Assembly (NCBI RefSeq): GCF_024169515.1
Contig: NZ_JAMKCQ010000001.1
Location: 434,001 to 498,000, forward strand
Direction: 5' to 3'
Length of the DNA: 64,000 nt
DNA from: Erwinia aphidicola
GTDB taxonomy: Bacteria > Pseudomonadota > Gammaproteobacteria > Enterobacterales > Enterobacteriaceae
Positions 18,736 through 28,173 of this stretch are shown here, piece after piece. The notes below the pieces were generated by a model. It searched no databases. It had not been told where the DNA came from and worked only from the letters and a program-made list of their open reading frames with translations. Numbering within the stretch: the stretch's first letter is position 1; each line of letters starts with the position of its first letter. The position numbers and the translations under genes were made by a program.

Positions 18736-19609
18736 TCAGGTTTTCCAGCTCGGTGGCTAACCAGGACTGCATGCGCCCGTTTCGCCTGATCAGGCCAACG
18801 GTGCGCTTCACCACCGGATCGGTGAGCGCCAGATGAGTCAGCACTGAATGCCCGGAGCGCGGCATCGACATGGCGGGAACGGCGGCAATGCCGATCCCCG
18901 CCTCCACCATGCCCAGCATGGTGGTGACATGGCGGGTTTCACAGATGCTGGGGCGCTCAGGCGTGATGTGCTCCAGCTTCTGATCCAGCAGATTGCGGTT
19001 GCCGGAGGTCTTATCCAGACCGACATAATCCTGCTGATAAAACTCGCGCCAGGTCAGACTTTTGCTGCCTGCAAGCGGGTGATCGCGCCGGCAGGCAGCC
19101 ACGTAGACATCTGCAACCAGCGGCAAAAATTCGAGGTCGGGTTGCAGGCTGGTGGCAAAGCAGATACCAAAATCAGCCTGACCGCGGGTCACGGCTTCGA
19201 TGACATTGCCTGCACTGCTATCGATAAGCTTGACGCGCACGCGGGGAAAGCGGGCCTGAAAACGGCGGATCACGTCCGGCATAAAGTAATAGGCCGCGGA
19301 AGGCACCGTGGCCACGGTCACGACCCCCCTGCGTTCCTCACTGACTTTATTGATATCCGCTAATACTGACTCCACGTTGATCAGCAGCTGCTCTGAACGC
19401 TCCGCAAAGGTCTGCCCGTAAAGGGTCAGGGTGACGCGGCGGGTGGTTCTGTCGAACAGTTTAATGCCCAAAGCGGATTCAAGCTTCTCTATCCGGCGGC
19501 TCAATGCGGATTGGGAGAGGCAGATGGACTCCGCGGCAAGGCGAAAATTTCCATATTCAATCAGCGCGCGAAAGGCATAGAGATCGTTAAGATCAAAATT
19601 AACGGGCAT
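18692..19609 (-). CDS. LysR-family transcriptional regulator
   Basis: This 305-residue LTTR has a winged helix-turn-helix in residues 1-60 (AFRALIEYGNFRLAAESICL then SQSALSRRIEKLESALG) and a periplasmic-binding-like effector domain (RGVVTVATVPSAAYYFMPDV onward). It is convergent with the symporter and binding-protein genes and overlaps the latter by 44 bases. It most likely controls them, which is inference. The start is placed at ATG 19609; AAGGA lies about 13 bases upstream, slightly far. A TTG at 19639 is the alternative. Confidence 0.9.
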   Translation of the reverse strand: MPVNFDLNDLYAFRALIEYGNFRLAAESICLSQSALSRRIEKLESALGIKLFDRTTRRVTLTLYGQTFAERSEQLLINVESVLADINKVSEERRGVVTVATVPSAAYYFMPDVIRRFQARFPRVRVKLIDSSAGNVIEAVTRGQADFGICFATSLQPDLEFLPLVADVYVAACRRDHPLAGSKSLTWREFYQQDYVGLDKTSGNRNLLDQKLEHITPERPSICETRHVTTMLGMVEAGIGIAAVPAMSMPRSGHSVLTHLALTDPVVKRTVGLIRRNGRMQSWLATELENLITEQYHSPSSVAHS

Positions 19610-19749
19610 AGCGGCAGACAATCCTTTCAGGGTCAGCAAGGCGTAGAGCAGAAATCATAGTCAGTTATGGCGCAACGGCAACCTTTATCCTGGCTCTGTG
19701 GCGGGTGATGCAGCGGATAGCTGAAAGGCGATAAATATTGGGCATAAAA

Positions 19750-19771
19750 AAGCCCGCAGGTACGCGGGCTT
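19750..19771 (-). terminator. Leftward Rho-independent terminator at the island edge
   Basis: AAGCCCGC (19750-19757) pairs with GCGGGCTT (19764-19771). On the minus strand a TTTTTTA run follows. It lies 38 bases beyond the guaA-end-like sequence, a spacing similar to the present guaA stop and its own terminator (29 bases). It may be the original guaA terminator, displaced when the island inserted; it could equally serve the Avs-like gene. Confidence 0.85.
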
Positions 19772-19809
19772 AGCGGTGATTCATGGCTTAATCATGCCGG
19801 GAGGTTAAA

Positions 19810-19819
19810 TCATCCCACT
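19810..19819. other. Candidate degenerate attachment site matching the end of guaA
   Basis: TCATCCCACT here aligns with TCATTCCCACT at 24872-24882, the last codons of guaA, with a single missing base. Flanking identity beyond this is weak. Together with the downstream terminator it could mark the far boundary of an island inserted at the guaA 3' end. A ten-base match can arise by chance, so this stays tentative. Confidence 0.35.
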
Positions 19820-20094
19820 TCATTCTCAATAGGCACATATAAACCCTTGGAAGCGCAGTTTTTAAACCAACTGCTATTCCGTGACCATAAGAAATGCCAT
19901 ACGAGAAACTCTCTTGAGGGTGATATCGCTAGGAAACACCTACCCAGGGCAACACCGGTATAAAGCTGCCGCATCAACATCAGAATCCGGAGAACATCAG
20001 CCCATAATCGAATCGGGCGACCGATTAGGATATCGTCCCATCCAAGCTGTGGGAGGCCAGATAGCGGATGGGTTGAGCGGATACGGCTTGAACC

Positions 20095-23000
20095 TTAACG
20101 GCGCAGCGCAAATGCTGCAGCGTCATCTGCGCCATCAACCTCGGCGTCAAGCAGGCGCTCGTAGACCGTCATCGCACGAGTTTTGATCTCTGTTGGTGAG
20201 CGCTGAAGTGCAATCACAAGCCCTATAAATTCGCCGTCGTATAACCCTCCAACGGTTCTATCTGGCGATGCACGTGCAAGCTCAGTTACAGCCTCAGCGA
20301 TTTCAAGCACCAGCATTTCAAAGCCAGGATAAAGCAACAGGTGCTGAAGCGAGCGTACAAACAGCAGCCCCATCGATTCTCTGAGCATATCAATATTTAC
20401 TGCAATAGAAGCTAGTAGGGCTCGCGTCATCTCATCAGGAGGTAATCGCTCGCCACGATCTACAGCTGTAGATAGAGCATGAGCCTCGAACCCACTGACA
20501 ATGCTTGAGACAGAAATTAGGTAGGCATGCGAACGTCTTCGAATATCGAGATCAAGTTCGCCCCACCCCGCTGCAGCTGCAAATAACACTCCAGACCTTG
20601 CAGAAATATCATTCCCGACCATCACCGCTTCGACTATCTCGCCCATCCCACAAGAAGTGGCGCTATCGACAATCACGCATGCAGCAGAGAACTCAGCACC
20701 AATCTGCCTAAGCTTACGATCGCTGTGACTGAGCCAGAAGTTGACAATCTCCTGCTTTAGGCTCGTATGCATGCGATCGCGTAGGCGCCACAACGGCTGA
20801 ACTACAGCTGCATCTTCAAACGCCTCAGGAAATCTCCGCCAGATCGCCTCAATCAGTTCTCCCACTCTTGCCGCGTCCGCCCACCAAAGTTCATGCGACC
20901 TGAACATGAGGATCGCCCCCCAAACCTCGGGATCTTCAGGATGAGTAACGTGTAGTTCCAACTCCGCGAGCCAACCATCACAATCCACGCCGTCACGATG
21001 GAGATATCCCGCTGCGATCGCTGACAGCAGCGTGAAATTGCGCTGAGGGATAAAATGCATCCCCCCACCCCGGCCGAATAGTATGGCCTCAGGGCGTTGA
21101 TCTGGTTTCTCATTCCGCTCACGATTAGATTTGTTTAACTCGGCATGACTTACTGTTTCTGCGGCCAGCACCTTGGGGTCGCGCTGCAGCCAGCCTTTGA
21201 GCAACTCGATGTCACGATCCTCAAGACCTTTCAGGTGTTGAGCGAGTACCTCCATGGCGCTGGCAACATCGTGGCGAAAGCTGGTCGACGAAAAGCCACG
21301 GGATTGGGCATCCCAAATTAAAGTTTTTTGTGTATGAGCGTCAACTACCTCAACCGCCGACAACTCCCTGATAGCAGCGCCAGCTACCTGCTCGTGCAGA
21401 CCCGGTTGTAAACGCGGAATGATACGAAGAACACGATCTGGAAACGACTTCGCAAATGCAGCAAAAGCCCGAGACAACTCATTAACACCACCCTTCAGCC
21501 AGTGTTTCGGGTGCTCATGGCGGCCAGTATGGTCGTTTACTGCATCTAACATTTTGATAATCGCATCGTCACTGGCTTTCGCCATCTGATCGTGGCTCAT
21601 GGGTGATCCAACGTACTGCGCCATCCTCCGACCGCCACGCTTTGCTTGTAGCGTGGGCTGTTCGACCTGCCACTCCTCAACTTGCCTACGACGACGGGGC
21701 GTCAGCACTTGCACAGGTAGTTCGGCAAGTAAACGCAACCTACGCTCATCAGACCAACGGAGCAATCGCCTTCTCTGGGCAGGATCTCGCTCTTCCAGTA
21801 ATTCTTGCCCCCAAGGCTCCCAAGCTTCGATGTAATCGCGCACCCGCTCAATATCAGCTAGAGAGATGTTGGAAGTGATCTGGGCAATCAGTGTGCTTGA
21901 CGACCAACCGCAGATCACGTAGCCGACATTATTTTCATCGTCGAACGAGTCGTTACCTAGATGAAGACGCCGTTGATCGGCCAGGAGAAACGCGAGCGCA
22001 TCCTCAGCAAATACAGCCGAGTTCGCCGCCAGGGTATCGGCCACTAGCGACTGGACCTCGTCAATTTCTACAGCAACAACAGTAGCAAGCAATTTGCGCA
22101 CACCTTTCGGGTCAGAAACTGCTGACTCTTCGAGCACACTCCGCAGCAGCTGCGTCAAATGCCCCTCGCCAGTGTCATATTTCCAATCGTATGGAACTGA
22201 TATTGATTGCGGATACCCATGCCCGGGCCGTCCACCACCAACCTCTCGCGATGCCACCCCGACAAACCAAGGCAGAAGCCTTTCGGCACAATAGAGCGGT
22301 GCGGCTGCCGCAATCTTTTCAACACCATAAACCCTGATGCCATTGTGCCGATCCGCAGGCTGCAATTCAGCCCAAGATGAGATTAGATCCAAAGCAACCT
22401 GGGTATTACCGTTCTCATGCAAAGTCTTGGCATAATGGGATATCGCCCAATATGCCAACCTCGTTCGATTAAATATTGTACGGACATGGGCGATTGCACG
22501 ATCAATCGCAATACCAGAACGCTCAAAGAGACTAAACACGTCTACGTCATGTGAAGCATCCGACCAATAGCGGTCAACCAGATCCATAACTTGGCTCGAA
22601 TCCTCAGCAACTTCTCGAACGAGCAGCATGGTCGCATTCCAGCGATGCTTTTCGTCCTGTAGAAGAAAAGGAAGAAGCGGCAGCATCCCTGACCTCCAGC
22701 ACGGCCATCTTATCGCTACCTGTCTGAATGCCCGATTCGATAGTGCATGATCGTTACGCGCCATCCAATCGACCCAAGCAATATCACTTGCGCTCGGATC
22801 ATCAGTACTCGCCAAGTAATCGACCACAAGATGTCGCAAATGTCTGCGTGTCTTGGGGTTTGGTAGCAACAAGCGAATTGACATCTCATAGGAAGCCATA
22901 TCAACCCTTCGCATGTGCTCAAGGCCGCGCAAGACAGTTCCTCGCGCAAATAAGCCTTCCTGGCGACTCCATGCGTAATCAGCTAACTCTTGTGCGGTTC

Positions 23001-24717
23001 GGAGTGTTTTAGCCTGGAAATCATCAAGCCATGACTGATGACTGAATCCAATGCTGACGTCCTCACGGATGACGATGCCAATCGACTCGGCCCAACGCAG
23101 CATCTCGCTGTAGTCAGGATCATAGTAAGCGGCCGGCCGCCAAAGGCTCTCATACTGCGTCATGTCGGCTGCCAGCTGCCGCAAGAACGCAAGACACGAA
23201 GCACGCGCGGCCCCTACAGGTAGTTTTTTGTCCAGCCATCGTTCAAGTAAATTTGCAGCTGTTAAATCCGTAGGATTTAAGCCAGATTTGACAAGATCGA
23301 CGTATATACCGAGAGCAAAAGGTGTACGCAGCGCCTCTTTAAGACTGTCCGGCACGACCGCAGAGTCTATACCGAGCTCACCAAGCAGTGTGGATATCCG
23401 CTCGAACGAGGGCAAGGTAAGTAGTAACTCATCCGCATCAAGCAACCTAAATCGAGCGTCGAACTTCGCCTCAAATGGTCGCGAAGAAACGATGACATGA
23501 ATGGGAAGTTTATTGCCATCTTGATTCTCTGCATCCTGCAGCCGAGACGCAAGGCGAAGTAGGACCTGCATGCGCTGTGAACTCTGGTCCATCACTTCAC
23601 TGACAGCGTCAAGCTGATCAATGATCAGCACAACCGGGGCTTCAACCGCCAGCGAGAGAAGCTCATGTTCGATATCACCTGACATACCCAGATCGCGAGC
23701 GAGGTCGGCGAAATTCACAATATTAGGGCTGAGCATGTCGGCCTTTATAGCTAGCACAGTCTTATGGCGGGCTTTGAGGGCACAATACAGCCCAGCTAGA
23801 AGTGCTGACTTCCCAGTCCCTGCTCCTCCGACGACCAGCGTGGAGCCTGCAGGATGCCGATTGATCCGCTGGATCAGATCGTCGAACTCCGGTCGCTCTA
23901 TATGCTGTCCCCAAATCAGTTGAGGCCAGTCGGCCAAACCGCGCGACCCGCGCGTGATGTCTTCCTCAACATCAGCTCTGGTGAATGTTTGTGTGCTCTT
24001 TGAGACCAAGCCAACTGCAGCGAACTGAGCCTCAATCATGGCCTCTGCATCCTTCACAGCCAAGACAAGTTCAACCTTGAAAAACCGCTGACGGACAGCA
24101 GGGTTACAATCCAGTAACGCGTCGAGATCGACTGGTCTAAGAAGCTCATATTTCAGGTTCTTCAGGGCCGCCTTGATGCCTGGCATGACAGCCTCGATCT
24201 TCAGCATCGAGAATGCTTCATACTTTTTAATGACTTCAGTAGCCAGACCTAAAAGCTCTGTTTCATTGGCAGTTAACCAAGTCTGTGGCGCATCGAAAAA
24301 ATCAGTTGTAGTACTGGCAGGATCCGAAGCAAGGGCAAGAATAAATCGAAAACCAACCGGGTCCGGCATAAGCGCCGGCTCAAGCACGACATGTAGAAGG
24401 AACTTGATTACCTCACGGAGCGTGTCCGGCCGGGTGAAACCAGCTTTAACCTTTTTGCACTGAATAAGCCCAACTGGCCGCTCATCCTTCGTGAGCCAAA
24501 CATCCCGCCCTTGATCAGCTCCTGTGACCATCAAGCGAGTATTGCTGTACCACGGCGAATCAGATGTAAGCCCTTGATAGATGCTGTACAGGAGAAGTTC
24601 AAAATCAGCGTCCGTCAACGCAAGATAATTTGCTCTATCTGGTCCCACACGCCCTTCGTCTAATGCCTTGACGTGAGCGTACTCAACGTTAATCTCATCA
24701 TCTGTGAGGACTTTCAT
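20095..24717 (-). CDS. Avs-like STAND NTPase with N-terminal Mrr-like nuclease (candidate antiphage sensor)
   Basis: The product has 1540 residues. Residues 60-110 resemble an Mrr-type PD-(D/E)XK nuclease: GADQGRDVW (67-75, candidate Asp72), then LIQCKK (84-89, the Q-x-K end). A P-loop module follows: Walker A GGAGTGKS (297-304), Walker B VVLIIDQLD (362-370) and an arginine-bearing HVIVSSRPF (407-415). From about 480 to the end is a long helical region without membrane segments, as in sensor repeats. Nuclease plus STAND NTPase plus a long helical sensor is the Avs (AVAST) antiphage design; Avs4 proteins carry an Mrr-like effector and are of similar size. ATG 24717 has GGAAGA 8 bases upstream; GTG 24783 would add 22 residues. 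Two 60-base lines here count 47-48% G+C versus 65% in guaA. The exact Avs class is unproven. Confidence 0.72.
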   Translation of the reverse strand: MKVLTDDEINVEYAHVKALDEGRVGPDRANYLALTDADFELLLYSIYQGLTSDSPWYSNTRLMVTGADQGRDVWLTKDERPVGLIQCKKVKAGFTRPDTLREVIKFLLHVVLEPALMPDPVGFRFILALASDPASTTTDFFDAPQTWLTANETELLGLATEVIKKYEAFSMLKIEAVMPGIKAALKNLKYELLRPVDLDALLDCNPAVRQRFFKVELVLAVKDAEAMIEAQFAAVGLVSKSTQTFTRADVEEDITRGSRGLADWPQLIWGQHIERPEFDDLIQRINRHPAGSTLVVGGAGTGKSALLAGLYCALKARHKTVLAIKADMLSPNIVNFADLARDLGMSGDIEHELLSLAVEAPVVLIIDQLDAVSEVMDQSSQRMQVLLRLASRLQDAENQDGNKLPIHVIVSSRPFEAKFDARFRLLDADELLLTLPSFERISTLLGELGIDSAVVPDSLKEALRTPFALGIYVDLVKSGLNPTDLTAANLLERWLDKKLPVGAARASCLAFLRQLAADMTQYESLWRPAAYYDPDYSEMLRWAESIGIVIREDVSIGFSHQSWLDDFQAKTLRTAQELADYAWSRQEGLFARGTVLRGLEHMRRVDMASYEMSIRLLLPNPKTRRHLRHLVVDYLASTDDPSASDIAWVDWMARNDHALSNRAFRQVAIRWPCWRSGMLPLLPFLLQDEKHRWNATMLLVREVAEDSSQVMDLVDRYWSDASHDVDVFSLFERSGIAIDRAIAHVRTIFNRTRLAYWAISHYAKTLHENGNTQVALDLISSWAELQPADRHNGIRVYGVEKIAAAAPLYCAERLLPWFVGVASREVGGGRPGHGYPQSISVPYDWKYDTGEGHLTQLLRSVLEESAVSDPKGVRKLLATVVAVEIDEVQSLVADTLAANSAVFAEDALAFLLADQRRLHLGNDSFDDENNVGYVICGWSSSTLIAQITSNISLADIERVRDYIEAWEPWGQELLEERDPAQRRRLLRWSDERRLRLLAELPVQVLTPRRRRQVEEWQVEQPTLQAKRGGRRMAQYVGSPMSHDQMAKASDDAIIKMLDAVNDHTGRHEHPKHWLKGGVNELSRAFAAFAKSFPDRVLRIIPRLQPGLHEQVAGAAIRELSAVEVVDAHTQKTLIWDAQSRGFSSTSFRHDVASAMEVLAQHLKGLEDRDIELLKGWLQRDPKVLAAETVSHAELNKSNRERNEKPDQRPEAILFGRGGGMHFIPQRNFTLLSAIAAGYLHRDGVDCDGWLAELELHVTHPEDPEVWGAILMFRSHELWWADAARVGELIEAIWRRFPEAFEDAAVVQPLWRLRDRMHTSLKQEIVNFWLSHSDRKLRQIGAEFSAACVIVDSATSCGMGEIVEAVMVGNDISARSGVLFAAAAGWGELDLDIRRRSHAYLISVSSIVSGFEAHALSTAVDRGERLPPDEMTRALLASIAVNIDMLRESMGLLFVRSLQHLLLYPGFEMLVLEIAEAVTELARASPDRTVGGLYDGEFIGLVIALQRSPTEIKTRAMTVYERLLDAEVDGADDAAAFALRR

Positions 24718-24824
24718 ACTGGTCTTCCGTATTTGACGATTTCCAGCAACCGACAAAGAGCTGCTGCCAACCCAATGCGACACTTTCTATAGCGAGGCTG
24801 AGCGCCACTGATGCAGGCATAAAA

Positions 24825-24842
24825 AACCGGCCGAAGCCGGTT
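24825..24842 (-). terminator. Rho-independent terminator immediately after guaA
   Basis: AACCGGC and GCCGGTT pair around CGAA, and a T run follows on the minus strand. It lies 29 bases beyond the guaA stop, so guaBA transcription should end before the Avs-like gene. That gene therefore needs its own promoter, within about 24718-24824. Confidence 0.92.
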
Positions 24843-24871
24843 CTTTCATTCAGTCATGTAGCACTGTAGGG

Positions 24872-26452
24872 TCATTCCCACTCGATCGTCGCCGGTGGCT
24901 TACCGGAGATATCGTAAACCACGCGCGAAATACCATCGACTTCATTGATGATGCGGTTGGAAACGCGGCCGAGGAAATCGTACGGCAGGTGTGCCCAGTG
25001 CGCGGTCATAAAGTCGATAGTCTCGACCGCACGCAGGGAAACCACCCAGTCGTACTTACGGCCATCGCCCATCACGCCGACGGAACGCACCGGCAGGAAC
25101 ACGGTGAACGCCTGGCTCACCTTGTTATACAGGTCAGCTTTATGCAGCTCTTCGATGAAGATAGCATCGGCGCGACGCAGCAGGTCGCAGTACTCTTTCT
25201 TCACTTCGCCCAGTACACGCACGCCGAGGCCCGGACCCGGGAACGGGTGACGGAACAGCATCGCGTGCGGCAGGCCGAGTTCCAGACCGATTTTACGCAC
25301 TTCGTCTTTGAACAGCTCACGCAGCGGCTCAACCAGGCCCATCTTCATCTCTTTCGGCAGGCCACCCACGTTGTGGTGTGATTTGATCACGTGCGCTTTG
25401 CCGGTGGCAGACGCGGCGGATTCAATCACGTCCGGGTAGATGGTGCCCTGCGCCAGCCACTTCACGTCTTCCAGCTGCAGCGCCTGCTCGTCGAACACTT
25501 CAACGAACACGCGACCGATGATCTTACGTTTGGCTTCCGGCTCGGCTTCGCCCGCCAGCGCGTCGAGGAAGCGTTTTTCACCTTCCACATGGATAATGTT
25601 CAGACCGAAGTGGTCGCCAAACATCTCCATCACCTGCTCGGCTTCGTTCAGGCGCAGCAGGCCGTTATCGACAAATACGCAGGTCAGACGGTCGCCAATC
25701 GCGCGGTGCAGCAGCATCGCGGTCACGGAGGAGTCAACGCCGCCGGACAGGCCGAGGATCACTTTGTCGTTACCCACCTGCTCGCGCAGGCGTTCAACGG
25801 CATCTTCGATGATTTTAGCTGGGGTCCACAGCGCTTCACACTGGCAGATATCGCGCACGAAGCGCTCCAGCAGGCGCAGGCCCTGACGGGTGTGGGTCAC
25901 TTCCGGGTGGAACTGCACGCCGTAGAAACGCTTCTCTTCGTTGGCCATAATGGCAAACGGGCAGCTATCGGTGCTGGCAACGGTGACGAAGTCAGACGGG
26001 ATCGCCGTCACTTTGTCGCCGTGGCTCATCCACACGTCCAGCAGCGGCTTACCGCCAGCGCTGATGGCGTCTTCAATGTCGCGTGTCAGCGCGCTCTGGG
26101 TTCTTACTTCCACCTGCGCGTAACCAAATTCGCGCTCGCTGGAACCTTCCACTTTACCGCCCAGCTGCTGCGCCATGGTCTGCATGCCGTAGCACACCCC
26201 CAGCACCGGCACACCGGCGTTAAACACGTAGTCTGGCGCACGCGGGCTGCCATGCTCGGTGGTACTTTCCGGGCCGCCGGAGAGGATGATGCCGTTCGGG
26301 TTGAACCCGCGGATCTGCTCTTCGGTGACGTCCCACGCCCACAGTTCACAGTACACGCCCAGTTCACGCACGCGGCGCGCAACCAGCTGAGTATACTGTG
26401 AACCGAAATCGAGGATCAGTATGCGATGCTTATGAATATTTTCCGTCGTCAT
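24872..26452 (-). CDS. guaA: GMP synthase (glutamine-hydrolysing)
   Basis: The 526-residue enzyme has an N-terminal class I glutamine amidotransferase with nucleophile Cys87 (GVCYGM) and partners His182 and Glu184 (FHPEV). An ATP pyrophosphatase domain with P-loop SGGVDSS (236-242) and a C-terminal dimerisation domain ending PPATIEWE follow. It aminates XMP to GMP with glutamine and ATP. It is the second gene of guaBA, 84 bases after guaB. Its intact 3' end is the presumed insertion point of the neighbouring island. Confidence 0.98.
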   Translation of the reverse strand: MTTENIHKHRILILDFGSQYTQLVARRVRELGVYCELWAWDVTEEQIRGFNPNGIILSGGPESTTEHGSPRAPDYVFNAGVPVLGVCYGMQTMAQQLGGKVEGSSEREFGYAQVEVRTQSALTRDIEDAISAGGKPLLDVWMSHGDKVTAIPSDFVTVASTDSCPFAIMANEEKRFYGVQFHPEVTHTRQGLRLLERFVRDICQCEALWTPAKIIEDAVERLREQVGNDKVILGLSGGVDSSVTAMLLHRAIGDRLTCVFVDNGLLRLNEAEQVMEMFGDHFGLNIIHVEGEKRFLDALAGEAEPEAKRKIIGRVFVEVFDEQALQLEDVKWLAQGTIYPDVIESAASATGKAHVIKSHHNVGGLPKEMKMGLVEPLRELFKDEVRKIGLELGLPHAMLFRHPFPGPGLGVRVLGEVKKEYCDLLRRADAIFIEELHKADLYNKVSQAFTVFLPVRSVGVMGDGRKYDWVVSLRAVETIDFMTAHWAHLPYDFLGRVSNRIINEVDGISRVVYDISGKPPATIEWE

Positions 26453-26536
26453 TGGGCTATTCCAGGGCGATGTAGTACAAATTCGGGATTAGGTTTATAA
26501 CGCCCGGCTCTGAGCCGGGCGGGCAATACGGGGTTG

Positions 26537-28003
26537 TTATGAACCCATACGGTAGTTCGGGGACTCTTTGGTGATGGTCACGTCGTGAACGTGGCTCTCC
26601 TGAATCCCGGCACCGCTGATGCGAACGAATTCCGCTTTGGTGCGCAGGTCGTCGATAGTAGCACAGCCGGTCAGGCCCATACAGGAACGCAGGCCGCCCA
26701 TTTGCTGATGCACGATAGCCTTCAGGAAGCCTTTGTAAGCCACGCGGCCTTCGATCCCTTCCGGCACCAGCTTGTCAGCGGCGTTATCGGTCTGGAAGTA
26801 GCGGTCTGAAGAGCCTTTAGACATGGCGCCCAGTGACCCCATGCCGCGATAGGACTTGAATGAACGGCCCTGGTACAGCTCGATTTCGCCCGGAGATTCG
26901 TCAGTACCGGCCAGCATTGAGCCCACCATCACCGCAGAAGCGCCGGCGGCGATAGCTTTGGCAATGTCGCCCGAGAAGCGGATACCGCCATCGGCGATTA
27001 CCGGAATACCGGTGCCTTCCAGCGCAGCGACCGCGTCAGATACGGCGGTGATCTGCGGCACACCCACGCCGGTCACGATGCGGGTGGTACAGATTGAGCC
27101 AGGGCCGATACCGACTTTCACCGCGCTCACGCCCGCTTCCACCAGCGCCAGTGCGCCAGCGCCGGTTGCCACGTTACCGCCGACGATCTGCAGGTCAGGA
27201 TATTTTTCACGGGTAGCACGAATACGCTGCAGCACGCCTTCGGAGTGGCCGTGAGAGGAGTCGATCAGCAGCACGTCAACACCGGCTGCGACCAGCGCAT
27301 CCACGCGCTCTTCGTTACCGGCACCGGCACCGACGGCGGCACCGACGCGCAGGCGTCCGTGTTCGTCTTTACAGGCGTTCGGTTTACGTTCGGCTTTCTG
27401 GAAGTCTTTAACGGTGATCATGCCCAGCAGATGGAAGCTGTCATCCACCACCAGCGCTTTCTCGACGCGTTTTTCGTGCATTTTGTGCAGTACCACTTCG
27501 CGCGCTTCGCCCTCTTTCACCGTGACCAGGCGCTCTTTCGGCGTCATCACGGCAGAAACGGGCAGGCTCAGGTCGGTCACAAAGCGCACGTCACGGCCGG
27601 TGATAATCCCCACCAGTTCGTTATTGCCGTTCACTACCGGGTAGCCGGCAAAGCCGTTACGTTCGGTCAGCGCTTTCACTTCGCTCAGGGCAGTGGTAGG
27701 CAACACGGTCTGCGGGTCGGTGACCACGCCGCTTTCGTGTTTCTTCACCTTGCGCACTTCTTCAGCCTGGCGCTCGATAGACATGTTTTTGTGGATAAAG
27801 CCCAGACCACCTTCCTGCGCCAGTGCAATAGCCAGACCCGCTTCGGTCACGGTATCCATTGCAGCGGACAACATAGGAATGTTTAAACGGATAGTTTTGG
27901 TGAGCTGGGTGCTGAGGTCGGCCGTGTTTGGCAGTACAGTCGAGTGGGCAGGAACGAGCAGAACGTCGTCAAATGTCAGGGCTTCTTTAGCGATTCTTAG
28001 CAT
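26537..28003 (-). CDS. guaB: Inosine-5'-monophosphate dehydrogenase
   Basis: The 488-residue IMPDH has the [10 protein letters not shown]-terminus, two CBS domains inserted at about residues 93-200 and the catalytic cysteine in GPGSICTTR, followed by the GMGSLGAM phosphate loop and the flap region. It oxidises IMP to XMP with NAD+, the committed step of guanine nucleotide synthesis. It is first in the guaBA operon and divergent from xseA. A PurR-box-like site and a TATAAT -10 lie just upstream. Confidence 0.98.
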   Translation of the reverse strand: MLRIAKEALTFDDVLLVPAHSTVLPNTADLSTQLTKTIRLNIPMLSAAMDTVTEAGLAIALAQEGGLGFIHKNMSIERQAEEVRKVKKHESGVVTDPQTVLPTTALSEVKALTERNGFAGYPVVNGNNELVGIITGRDVRFVTDLSLPVSAVMTPKERLVTVKEGEAREVVLHKMHEKRVEKALVVDDSFHLLGMITVKDFQKAERKPNACKDEHGRLRVGAAVGAGAGNEERVDALVAAGVDVLLIDSSHGHSEGVLQRIRATREKYPDLQIVGGNVATGAGALALVEAGVSAVKVGIGPGSICTTRIVTGVGVPQITAVSDAVAALEGTGIPVIADGGIRFSGDIAKAIAAGASAVMVGSMLAGTDESPGEIELYQGRSFKSYRGMGSLGAMSKGSSDRYFQTDNAADKLVPEGIEGRVAYKGFLKAIVHQQMGGLRSCMGLTGCATIDDLRTKAEFVRISGAGIQESHVHDVTITKESPNYRMGS

Positions 28004-28055
28004 GGCAATATCTCAACCTCAGGGTGAATGAGAACTTGTAAAATATTGCCGCGGC

Positions 28056-28081
28056 ATTATACAGGCCGTAATCGATTGCCT
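28056..28081 (-). promoter_or_regulatory. guaB promoter with PurR box
   Basis: Read on the minus strand, AGGCAATCGATTACGG (28081-28066) matches 15 of 16 positions of the PurR consensus when variable positions are allowed. It is followed by a TATAAT -10 hexamer (28061-28056), 53 bases before the guaB ATG. This fits purine repression of guaBA as known in E. coli. Confidence 0.85.
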
Positions 28082-28173
28082 CCAGCATTATTTACCAAAA
28101 ACTCTTGATCCCCTCAGTGAGCCATGTAGTATCGGTTAATTAACCCTCTGATTTAAAGTTTGATCTTCATCAC

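Larger units (their letters stand above)
19610..20094. other. Intergenic junction holding the left edge of the guaA island
   Basis: These 485 bases contain the LysR promoter side (19610-19740), a leftward terminator (19750-19771), a guaA-end-like sequence (19810-19819) and about 275 bases to the stop of the Avs-like gene. From about 19820 on, composition matches the lower-GC island. A plus-strand open frame (19881-20186) overlaps the large gene's 3' end and has no recognisable motif. A short minus-strand open stretch near 19800-19930 has no start and may be a remnant. Confidence 0.55.

Noticed and set aside
19790..19930. Minus-strand open stretch reading toward the guaA-end-like site, possibly a remnant of an integrase or other mobile gene
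   Set aside because: There is no start codon with a binding site, the frame is broken upstream, and no recombinase motif could be named.
19881..20186. Plus-strand open frame of 101 codons at the island edge
   Set aside because: It overlaps the 3' end of the large Avs-like gene, shows no recognised motif and has no clear ribosome binding site. It looks like a chance frame.
23209..23222. GGCCCCTACAGG inside the Avs-like gene, resembling the repeat tail
   Set aside because: No pairing arm lies beside it and it is within coding sequence, so it is a chance match.
25391..26401. Plus-strand frame of 336 codons opposite guaA
   Set aside because: It is a shadow of a highly conserved gene with no independent start signal.
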